This document shows, one piece after another, positions 50,880 through 61,439 of a stretch of 64,000 bases of DNA. The first letter of the stretch is position 1, and each line of letters opens with the position of its first letter. Below the pieces are notes generated by a model. The model was not told where the DNA came from, made no database searches, and saw only the letters and a program-made list of their open reading frames with translations. Made by a program: the position numbers and the translations under genes. Source of the stretch: Tolypeutes matacus (taxonomy: Eukaryota; Chordata; Mammalia; Cingulata; Chlamyphoridae); the NCBI GenBank assembly GCA_026826555.1, contig JAKSZT010040523.1:260029-324028 (forward strand), read 5' to 3'.

Positions 50880-51975
50880 AACCTCAAAGTTACCCCTAGT
50901 GGGGGCAGAACAAATTGAAAAATGGAAAAATTCTTTTACCTGAATTAAAAACACACGACATTCTCACCTCTCTGCACAACCAGAGACATGTAGGACACAA
51001 ACCGCTTTCACAACTCTTATCTAACTTTCTACACTGCCCTGAACTCTCAACAAATTTAAAAGGCATATTTGTCAACAAATTAATATCTATGGAGGCTCTA
51101 TACCTCTCTCTTTCATGGCCCACCAATTTAGAGGCTCTAAGACAGGACAAGACTGGCAATTAGACTTTACCCTCGTGCTACCTGTGAGGAAGGTTAAATA
51201 CCTCTTGGTCTTTGTAGACACCTTTTCTGGATGGGTTGAGGCATTTCCAGCCACCTCCAAGTGGGCTGATGTTGGAATTAACATCCTGTTCACAAAAATA
51301 ATTCCTAGATTTGGCCTTCCCTCTTCTCTGCAGTCAGATAATGGGACAGCCTTCACCTCACAGATCACAAAAAGGGGTTTGTAGTGCCTTAGGAATTACC
51401 TGGAAGTTACATATTCCTTATAGACCTCAATCCTCTGGAAAAGTTGAATGTTTGAACGGGATCCTAAAACAACACTTAACCAAATTAACAATGCAGGTTC
51501 AGACACCATGGACTGAACTGCCCTTAGCTCTCATGAGAATTCAAACCCTTCCTCGAAAACCACACTTCCTAAGCCCCTTTGAAATCATGGATGGACACGC
51601 TTTTATCTTTGCCAATATACCCCCCATCATCAGATTTCGAAAGCAATACAGTCAGCCTAACACAAATGTGATCATTCCTGCATCAGCTAACTGACTCTAC
51701 TCTTCCTGTGCTGGAACCTGCTGTCCCCTCGCTGCCTATTCATCCAGGTGACTGGGTGTACCTAAAGGCCTTATGTCCCAAGCCTTTAACTCCAAAGTGG
51801 ATGGGTCCTTTTCTTGTCCTTCTAACCACCCGCATTGAAGCAAAACTTTTAAACTCTCCGTCATGGATATACTTTTCCAGATTAAAGCCTGCTCCACTGC
51901 CTTCCATAGATAGCAAATTACAAGATCCTGAAGCTCAAGATATATACACTGTGAACCTCTCGGAGACCTACTCTT
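50880..51975 (+). pseudogene. pol: Proviral integrase pseudogene
   Basis: Integrase remnant in at least three frames. The N-terminal zinc-binding part includes HNQRHVGHKPLSQLL (about 50970-51020). The catalytic core shows all three acids: Asp in QLDF (51163), Asp in QSDNGTAF (51337) and Glu in SGKVECLN (51446). A frameshift near 51375-51380 separates the last two. The C-terminal part includes PGDWVYLKAL (about 51745-51775). Confidence 0.9.
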
Positions 51976-52308
51976 GAAACTCACAAAAAAATGAGGTGAC
52001 AATGTTCCAGTTACTACTGACCCCTATTCCCTTTCATCTCTCTTCCTTTTCCTTCCTGCCGTTCTGTCAAAACTACACTGAAATCTGGCGGCGCCAATTC
52101 CTAAGTTATTCCTTAAGGCCAACATGTTTTGTATTATTCTCTCCTCACCTTAACTGACTTTGTCACCCCCTCTACCCTTTCACTCGAGCAATACCTTGAC
52201 ATCATTCAGGACCTGTGGTTACAAGATCTTTCTGATTTTTACCCCAAAGAAATCCTCTTCTCCTTTGCCACTCTCTGCCTTTTCTTTACTGACTAAATTC
52301 TCTCTACA

Positions 52309-53290
52309 ATGGATATCCTATGTTTTACACTTCTACTCCTCTTTGTTCTAACCTCTCAAAAAACCCCTTATCATCCCCTTACAGACACTATCCCAACCAT
52401 AGTAACTGCAATTAACCATTCCGATTGCTGGATATGCCCTGAGCATACCCACGCTGAAACTGTATCCTTACTCGCCTTTCCTCTAAGCCCAGAAACTTTC
52501 CTTCATGTTCACCCACAATGTACTGGCTTTGGAGGCTGGTGGGTTACAGAACCGCGCCCCCTCCCCACAAGTTTACCAGACTATGAAGATATACTTATTC
52601 TCTGTCAGGCCTTAAACATCTCTCATTTGGGGGAAAATTCAAATTCTATTTGTATGGTCACAGTTCTAATGGACAGACACTTCAGCCTCAGCAACTGAGG
52701 GAATGGAAAGAGAGGCATTTCTTAGGAGACCCAGAATTTGGATATCAGTCCCATGACAATCCAATCCTAGAGAAACCTAGCATAGGACACATCATCTTCC
52801 GCCATCTATTCTGGTTTGTAGGTATTCCAATGTTAGAATGAGCAATCCTAAATATCTCCCTCCAATTACAGTTATCCTGGAATGCAATCATACAGGCCAT
52901 AAACAATCAACAATTAGAAATTAATAACTTAGCCTCAGTTATCATACACACTAGGAGAGTGTTGGATGTCCTCACTGCTGTTGCAGGAGGCACCTGTGCA
53001 ACCATAAATGAAACCTGTTGCTTCTATATTAACAAAACAGGACAAGTAGAAGAAAATCTCAAAATTTTAAAAGAAAACATAGAGGGCCCGAGATAACAGC
53101 TACAGAAATCAACCATGGCTACCCTCATTTCTTTCTATTTCTCCTCACCTCTGAAATCAATCCTTTTACCCCTCCTAACACCACTACTGATTATTGCTGC
53201 CACTTCTTTTTGGTCATCGTCTCTTACAGATTCTCGTCTAATTCATACACCGAATTGTACAGTCAGCAACTCAGGAATACGTGAATGGCA
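52309..53290 (+). pseudogene. env: Proviral env pseudogene, internally shortened
   Basis: Envelope remnant. ATG at 52309 opens a hydrophobic signal-like N-terminus, then a surface-subunit CWIC motif (52426-52437); the frame stops at 52696-52698. The transmembrane subunit survives from about 52855 in another frame with a CX6CC motif (52995-53021), a stop near 53094 and a hydrophobic anchor (about 53150-53215). Total length is about 1 kb against roughly 1.7-2 kb in relatives, and no furin-type cleavage site or fusion peptide was seen, so most of the surface subunit and the junction are missing. Not functional. Confidence 0.85.
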
Positions 53291-53498
53291 TCTTTTTGCT
53301 GAGAGAACAATATCAACCTCTGCAGTACCAGAAGCCAAAACCCACCGGGCAGGACGGAAGGGAACCCCTCTCTGCCCCCTGACAGCAGGAAGTAGGCAGA
53401 TTGAGTCAATGTCCCGAATATCTCACCCTCCAGTTCTGCCCAGTACTCCCATTACTCAGGTCCTTCATCATATATAGATATAATCAAAGAGTTAGGAA

Positions 53499-53950
53499 TG
53501 TTAGAGGCTCCCCCTTACAAGGTTTGCAATGATTAATGGGACATAAGACTGTGACTCAACTCTCCCCTCCCACACACATAAATTGAAGAAAGGCAGCCTC
53601 CAGCCATAACAGACTGAACTGAGAAAGCCTAGCCTACAGGCTAGGGGGCAGCCCATCCCTTCCCCAGAATAAACAAAGTGGAGCAGATAAGGGCCATCAT
53701 CCCCTCCAGGCTGAAGCACCACCAACCCCTCCTACATTCCAAGACCTCCTAGCCCACTCTCCTCTGGCCATTTGGCCCTATGCTGTACTCCCCCGCCTAT
53801 TGATGTACTATATAAAGTCATATCCACCACCCTCTGGGGGTATGCTGAAGTCTATTCTTCAGACCCCCTCCATTGGGAGAGCTTCCCAATAAACTTTCTG
53901 CTGGCAATCATCAGTCTCCGCATCCCAGTGAGTGCCATTTTTCTCTAACA
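53499..53950 (+). repeat. 3' LTR of the provirus
   Basis: 452 bp, TGTTAG...CTAACA. TATATAAA is at 53809-53816 and AATAAA at 53888-53893. A weak purine stretch (aaagagttaggaa) precedes it, a decayed polypurine tract. Confidence 0.95.
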
Positions 53951-53955
53951 CTTAG

Positions 53956-55720
53956 TGACTCAACAAAAAAGTATTATTCCCAGATGGTACCCCTAAACTG
54001 CTCTTAGTATCACAATCATATACCCAAACCTCAAGGGTGAGCCCTTCAACCAGATGGTTGTGGGGTGGGGAACATAAATACAGCCTGAAAAAATTCACAT
54101 CTGATCTTTCTTCCTCAAACTATAGCTAGTCTGTGGTGAATTGTCCAGAAGGGCTTTATTTGTGTGAATAGCTTGTAAAATCTCCAGGAGAAAATGTAGT
54201 TCTATTATGAAGCATCATAATGGCATTATTGACCCCAGGAATTTGCTCTCTCCCAGTAGTATGAATTTCATTCTTCATTTTCAGAATGTGTCCAACTTAT
54301 GTCTCATTATCTTAGGAGATGACCGATTCAATAACGGTCTACTTGGAGCTAAGATATAAGCAACTCACTATGGCTAAAGAAATTATACAGCCAGAAAAAT
54401 ATTTGCATTTTAATTTGTGCCTAGAACTGAACAGTATAGTGATTTCTTATTGTTTAGCAGAGGCTGGTCATAGACACATTAGTGAAGGTTGTTGCTTTCT
54501 GCAGTCCTGAGGTGAAAGCATACGCTGTCTCCACACTCCCATTGAGCTGCAATGCCAGACTCCTCAACTAACCTTCTCTTGGTTTGCTTCTTCCCATTGT
54601 GCCAATTCATTCTTTCTCAGGTTTCAAAATGCAGTTACTAAGGCAACTTCCCCTTATATCATACACACCCTTAAGCCCCTCAATGCCTACCTCTCCCATC
54701 CATTCTTTTCCCTCATTAAGACTTCATCTCTCACCAGTTTCAAGGACCCTCATGAATTCAGTGCAGTTTGTCAATTCCCTCCATTACTTCGCCTTTCCCA
54801 TTGTCTTGCAAACCTCAGCATGACTTTTGTCTAGGTTCTTTGCTTCCCACTTAAGGCAGTCTTAAATACCAAGAATTTTTACAAAACATTTTAGGAATAT
54901 TATCAAAGCAAAATACAAATTTAGTTGCATTTGGAAAAAGAAAAAGAACAAGAGAGAAAAACAAATGTACAACCACTCATACCCAGTAATGGAGAGATCA
55001 AGAGATACAACAATGAAAACAGTATTTACCTCCATTTGCGGTGTTACATCTTACCACAATGGAAGTGGTAAGGAAGGAGGGAGGGAGAAGAAAAGACACA
55101 AAGAAATTGGGGCCAAGGGCAATTTAGTAAATGTGGTCATAATTTTCACACAAAAGGAACGTGCTATGAAGACAAACAATTCTATTTCCATTTTTGAAAG
55201 ATAGTGTTTGGATAACGAGCTTACTTATTTTTATAAACCCAAATGCTCAAGGATCAGTGCTAAAATGTGACTACAGCAAAGAAAGGCTTGTGTTAGAGCA
55301 TATAAAATGATAGGGGCTTGGCTTTAGATAGGAACACCTCTAATGCCTGTCAGATAATCCGTTCCAACTTTCAGAGACTCTGCTGAATACCAAGGGTCCT
55401 GAAAGAACTGAAAAAACTTGTCAATCATCTAGATACTTCCAATATACTTAGATGTCCCTTGTTATCTAGACAAATGATCCTGATATCAAACTAATTTTTT
55501 TCAATTTTCACTAGGAAGTTGTGTGTCATCCAGGTCTAGTAAAAATTGAAAATTTCCCCCTGATTTCCCCAATATCATTATAAGGACCATATTTCTGAAA
55601 ACACTTTATTGTTATATGCATGGCTTGAAGAATGTGATTAATCTTATAGTCTAGAAAATGTGAGTTACAGCTACAATATATGCATCATATTTGATTTTGA
55701 GTCATTGATCTTATTTACAT
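53956..55720. other. Intronic stretch right of the provirus
   Basis: A few open frames of 60-80 codons; no motif, exon or clear repeat is recognised. Confidence 0.45.
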
Positions 55721-55870
55721 CTCTGTTCATATCTTATTTCTCCTCCTTCACAGGAAACCCCTTGAAACAAAGACCTAAACTTAAACATCCTCATGCCCTT
55801 CCTGGTGTTTTTAGCCCCATGAGTTATATGTGTTATGCCTAATTAATAGGTGTCTGTTGAATGTATGAAT
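55720..55870 (+). repeat. Possible L2 3' tail
   Basis: Ends 'taataggtgtctgttgaatg', similar to the L2 tail. Low certainty. Confidence 0.45.
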
Positions 55871-56371
55871 CTATAGCATCTGAATGACCAGTATTCCAAT
55901 AACTATATTGTAAAGAGTCACGAAACACAGGAACTGCATCCAAACTGACTTCATCTTTGTTGATCATACAGAAAACATTTTAGGGTTTTTGTGGTACCTC
56001 AAGTCATCATTACAAAGGCTGAAGGCTCCTACAGTATGGAGTTGGGGAATGCTGTTTCAGAGAAGTCTAAGTGATAAGATGGTAGGACCGTGTATAAAAC
56101 CCAGTACTCTTTGGATACAGAATAAATTCCACTTAGGTCCCTGAATGGATTATGACCTGCCCATATCTCTACATCTACAGCCTAAGCTCACACTTTCTCC
56201 CTATTTTCTGTCCCTCAGTCACCTTTTCCCATTATTTGCATCCTCAAACTCTTGCCACAAACTCTTTGCATTGCTCTTCTTCTATCAGAAATCTTCCAAC
56301 CTGCCTTTCCCCCTCCCCAATCAGCCAATCCTTCTTTGAATTTTTATGCATATATCATTCCCTCAGGAAGT

Positions 56372-56565
56372 CTTTTTTTTTTTTTTTTTTTTTGTGGTAA
56401 AATCTGTATGACTTAAAATTTACCTTTTTAACCATTTTTAACTGTATTATCCAACAGTGTTAAATATAATCACAATAATGTGACAATTTCCAGAACTTTT
56501 TCATCATTAAAAGCAGAAACTCTGTACCCATTAAGCAGTAACTCCACATTCCCTCTCAAGGAAAT
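56372..56565 (-). repeat. L1M 3' fragment, antisense
   Basis: A T-run, then 'gacttaaaatttaccttttt', 'ccagaactttttcatcatta' and 'ctctgtacccattaagcagt'. Confidence 0.75.
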
Positions 56566-56699
56566 CTTTTGAGACAGCTCCTGCCTTGAATCTAGGTGAA
56601 ATTCCTTAGTCATATGTCCTTATAGCCCTTAGAACATTTACTGCAATTTATAATTATGCATTCAGTGGAAAGATCACCTGAGTAACATCAGTTTCCCTC

Positions 56700-56825
56700 A
56701 ATAGACTCTAAGCAGTATAATTACATGGACCTTACTTGGTTTCTCTATATCAGATCACCAGAGATTAGCACAGGGCTTAGTATAAGGGAGTTCCTCAATA
56801 AATATTTGTGAGTAAATACAAGAAT
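56700..56825 (+). repeat. L2 3' tail
   Basis: Reads 'agcacagggcttagtataag', then 'cctcaataaatatttgtgag'. Confidence 0.65.
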
Positions 56826-57365
56826 GTATGATTTTCTTCTGACTACTTCATAAATGTAAAAATACATACATATATTGTACACACAGGTATGTGTTATTTG
56901 AATACTCAAGCAAAGTTACATACGTGGCTCAGGGACTAGTTTTAAGGATATTTTAAATAGCAGGTGACTCATTAACTTGTATCTTAAGAAAATCATTTGG
57001 AATTCTCATTACTCTAAATCCAAGCACTTGGTTTCTGTAATCAAATAAACGGTCTGTGGTAATGGTCAGATCCAGGGCTGGTATGGGACTTGTCAGAGAT
57101 TTTTGTCTAAGTGAAAATGACTTCATACTCCTAGCTGGAACATGAACTAATATTTATCAGGGAGACCATTCAAAGCAACATGACCCCTTCTGAATTCAGA
57201 GAACCAGTGAAAATGTCAATTACTTCTAGATGGACAGGCAGAAAAGAATACATTCATGTATTTCTCTTGTCCTGCAAGACTTATGCTCTTGTTCCATTTT
57301 CTGAACAATCTAGTAAAATTCAATTTACTTTTCCAATTTGTCTCCAGCCAAGCTTCCTTCTGTCA

Positions 57366-57581
<216 letters not shown>

Positions 57582-57688
57582 TTAAGTGAAAAGGTTAGTG
57601 CTTGCAGTGTACTACAGGTATGTCTGGAAATAAAATACCAGTGATGGGTTTTCTTTGTTTTAGTAGAATGGATGCTCTTTTGTATCAA

Positions 57689-57725
57689 TCAAAAACAAAC
57701 AAACAAACAAACAAAAAAAAACAAT
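57689..57725 (+). repeat. (CAAA)n simple repeat
   Basis: About five CAAA units ending in a run of A, just upstream of the 141-bp exon. Confidence 0.9.
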
Positions 57726-57929
57726 GGGAGAGGAAAAAAATTATTCTAATGCTAACTTATGGCTAAACTGCTAGAACAATCTGTCAGGCAGATGTGTGAC
57801 CTACAAGTGACATTTGCTCAGTGAATCTGCATTAGGGACCTTGGGGATGATGCAATAGCCACAACATGCCTGACACCTCTAGTGAGCAAGACCAGGGACA
57901 CAGTGTCTCCACCATCATCATCAAGATAA

Positions 57930-58080
57930 TGTATCAGATTCTGTGCTAGGTGCTTTACATAGCTTTTTAAAATTCATCTCAGTGATCCTCTGCAATAGTT
58001 ATTATCATTATTCCCATTTTGCAGGTGAGAAAACACAGGCTTGGAGGGATTAATAACATTCCCAGGGTCAATTATTATAC
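57930..58080 (+). repeat. MIR SINE
   Basis: Reads 'ttctgtgctaggtgctttac', 'cattattcccattttgcagg' and 'tgagaaaacacaggcttgga'. Confidence 0.8.
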
Positions 58081-58084
58081 CCTA

Positions 58085-60275
58085 CTCTTTGGCATTCTTG
58101 ACCATATCAGCCACTGACCTGATGGAACATTACTTTAAGAACCCTCTTTCATACAGTAATGTCCCACTGTGTTACTGATGTCCTATTTAAAATGTTTTTG
58201 AAGAGGCTGTAGGAAAACTGAGCCCAACATAAAGGTCAACGCTATTCATAAAGACCATCCAGATGAACAGAAATGCAAGAGGCCAGGCCTCTGGGAGCTT
58301 TGTAGCTGCCCCTTTAGGATAGTGCAGCTTTAAATGTTCCACTGGGGCCACTTGTGGAGTAAGGGTGGGGGAAAAAACATCAGAATTGGCACTGAAAGGA
58401 CTAGGCTTGACTCCCAGCTCCACTAGTGTCAATACACCCTGGAAACATGAGCAAGTCTACACTTAACCTTTCTGATCCTTCTTTTCTCTATCTGTAAAAA
58501 TTAAGATAACACCACTTTCTTCACCCACAGGGTTTCAGTTGTAGTAGTGGGAAGAACTGTACATGGTTTAAGGTCAGGAATCATAGAAGATTGACTTACC
58601 TTCACATTATTGAAATGACTCAAAGTTTTCCCTTTAAGGCCATAAAATAATTAGCTGTAGACACTAAACTCCATGGTGGGAGGGCCATAGGTTATTTTTA
58701 TTTACCTAGCACCTAATTCTGAGCCTGACTTGCAGTAAATGACTCTAAATTAAAATATTTGAAATAAGTAGATGAGGCAAAGATTAAAAACAAGAAACAA
58801 ATAAAACAAAGGAGATTGCGTAATATTTCAGGGAAGAGAAAAAGAACATTCTACATCTCTTAGCTCATTTTCCAGGCTATTTTCAGAACATGAGGGTCTT
58901 AACCCAATGCCCAGTCAACCAGCACTTCATAACCATCAGCCCAGCTGAACTGAGAATAACCTGGTTCTGAAGCCATTCTGGTCATCAGCGCTGACTGATT
59001 CATCTGGCTAGCTAGATGCCCTCTTCCCTTCTCACTGTTCTCCATGTGTGAACTTCTGCCATTCTCCTGCCCTCAGACAACTGTTCACTGAAACAACATA
59101 ATATTTCAAACTGAAGGAAAATCTTTAGGGAAAGACAGGTGAGCCTCAACTATTTCTGTATGCACTTGGTCATATATATATATATATATATAACATCCAC
59201 ACTCACGGGGGACCAGCAACCAGCTCCCATTTTTTTCTCTACACCTTTTTTTCCCTACACCTTTGGGTAGTCCCCACCTATGTAGACTCTGTCCTTGTCT
59301 ATGGGACATTAGCAGGTGCGATGCCAGCAGTGCCCGGGTGAGTGTGTGCACGTTGTGACTTGTCCTCTGAGAAGGCTCCTTTTGGGAATCCAGCTGGCTC
59401 TGAACCCCATGCCGGGCACAGACCTCAGTACTGATACACACATTCCCCAGCTCAGAAGGAAGCATTTGGAGAGAACCGCATCATTTAGAGAGAACGAATC
59501 TCTCTGCAGCTTGTGTCTGCCGGAAATGCAGACGTGTGTTGGTGAAGGAAGGACAAGTTTGCAGGCAGTTAACAGGCAATCTAGTCTAGTTTGGAAAGGT
59601 CTTACCTCTTTTCTACTTCAGAACCAACAGATTTCCAGGAATAAAACAAGCACCGCAGAGGCAGGTCCGACACCATTTCCTCTGGGCTTTCCGCCGACAC
59701 TAGGGCAGAAAGTGGATGAGGGGTAGGCTGGGCTGTTTTGGCCAAATCCTTTTTTCACCACACACCTGGTCTGGCTCTCAGCTTCATCCTCACAGGTGGG
59801 GCTGCTGGACACCCTGTTCAGATGAGAGGGTCTTCACTTTGCTTCTGTAGTTGAGACTTTTGCTTAGTACCCTGGAAAGTATAGCAGGAGCCCTGCCTTA
59901 CCCTCCCCTGAACTGCACGTGACAAAGGGGAGGCTGAGGGTGCTGTTACCTGCTGTGAACTTCCCTGTTGTACTAGGTTTATCTATACACCCTAAGCATT
60001 GTCGCCCTGGGGCCCTTCGCAGCCCCCAATGACTGTGTTTCTCAGCTGACTCCCCTGTTCCCATTCTAGGCTCACCAATCTGGAATTTCCAGGCTAGGGC
60101 TGTGTCCCAGGGTTTCTGACACACAGCCCTGTCTCTTCACTACTTCCTCTGAAGATCTCTTGGCCTTGGTAGGAAAACTCAGAGTCCTCAGCCAGGTACC
60201 AACATAGCAAATATTTGCTTTTGGTTGTTTTCCAGAGATGTGAATCCGAGTTGTACTTTCTTCCCATCATTTACG
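58085..60275. other. Intronic stretch with a (TA)n run
   Basis: Contains an alternating AT run at 59173-59192. Open frames up to 136 codons (59316-59726) lack recognised motifs. No repeat is named. Confidence 0.45.
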
Positions 60276-60279
60276 GAGG

Positions 60280-60530
60280 CCACATAGGGAAGTGGTTTAG
60301 AACATAGACACTCGAGTCACAGTGCATGGGTTTGAATGCCAGCTATGCCACTTTCAGCTATATGACCTGGGGCAAATGACGCAGCTATGCTGTGTCTCAG
60401 TTTCCTCATCTGTAAAATGGTGTTAATATTAGTACCTACCTCATGGAGTTTATAAAAATTAAATGTACTATTAACTGTAAAGAACTCAGAATAGTTCCTC
60501 ATAAGTTGTAATATGAACTGGTTGTTCAAT
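60280..60530 (+). repeat. MIR SINE, well preserved
   Basis: Reads 'gggtttgaatgccagctatg', 'gtctcagtttcctcatctgt' and 'aaaatggtgttaatattagt'. Confidence 0.85.
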
Positions 60531-61189
60531 CAATTCATTCATCAATTAGACATTCCCTGAGTACCTGTGCCAAGCATTGTTCTCTGCATTCAGAAAAGTT
60601 GGTGATTAAAATTGATAAGGCCCTTCATGTGACTTATATCCAGCCCAGTGGGGGAGATAGACTTTTAAAAGTATCATGCAAGTAAATAACATTACAACCA
60701 TGGTGGTTTCCATGAAGGAAAGTATACAGTGCTGTGAGTATAGAGTAGTGAGAACTGAGTTAGGGAGTCAGGGAGGGCTTCCTGGAGGAATAGGAGAATT
60801 AGTTGAGAAAGAGGGAGACAGGTTTTAGCTGGGAGAAGGGGATGGGCAGGGAATGGACATTTCATTCTATTGGAAGAGCTTGTGCTCTGACTTAGGAGTA
60901 TTAAAGCTATTCTGGCATTACAAAATTTCCCAGACATCTGGGCCTAAAAATCAACAAATATGAAAAGACTAACTTCTATTTACATGCAATAATTAGGTGG
61001 TTTTGCTACTGGAATTCTATTAACCTGATGACTTGAATGTTTATGCAATGAATGTATAAATAGATGAATAGGTTAGTTTATTAAGTACTTCTCAAAAATC
61101 CTGATGTCAGTCAGATTTCCATTGGATCCTATAAAAGTTGCATTAGTAGCAACAATTAGAAAAATAATAAGCATTATATATATTTATAC

Positions 61190-61395
61190 ATTTTTTTTTC
61201 TTAGTAAGTGTCACATCAACCCTAGGGAGTAGGTACTAATCATATCCCTACTTTATGGAGGTAGAAACTATGACTCAGAAAGGAGAGGTCACTTGCTCCA
61301 GAGCACACAGAGTAAGCAGCTGAGCTGGGTTTTGGACCCAGTCTGTCTGATTCCAGAGCCCTTCTGTCTCCTCTACTGCAAAGCAGTGATTCTCA
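61190..61395 (+). repeat. MIR SINE
   Basis: Reads 'tactttatggaggtagaaac', 'actcagaaaggagaggtcac' and 'gattccagagcccttctgtc'. Confidence 0.8.
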
Positions 61396-61439
61396 CATTT
61401 TGATTGATATCACGTCATCTGGAGAGCTCATAAAGAACA

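Larger units (their letters stand above)
45992..53950 (+). mobile_element. Endogenous gammaretrovirus-like provirus (ERV1, tRNA-Phe type), defective
   Basis: An 8-kb provirus with two LTRs, a primer-binding site and gag, pro, pol and env remnants in order. A perfect 5-bp target duplication CTTAG flanks it (45987-45991 and 53951-53955). The primer-binding site resembles the complement of tRNA-Phe, as in ERV-F-type elements. Gag, pol and env motifs are those of gammaretrovirus-like class I ERVs. Counting by eye, the LTRs differ at roughly 50 of 440 aligned positions plus a few indels (about 11-12%), so the insertion is old. All genes carry frameshifts or stops. It lies antisense to GRM7. Confidence 0.93.

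Noticed and set aside
45992..53950. A potentially active provirus
   Set aside because: Frameshifts and stops in every gene, altered protease and RT active sites, a shortened env and diverged LTRs.
59316..59726. A 136-codon open frame as a GRM7 or novel exon
   Set aside because: No similarity to GRM7 and no convincing splice sites were seen.
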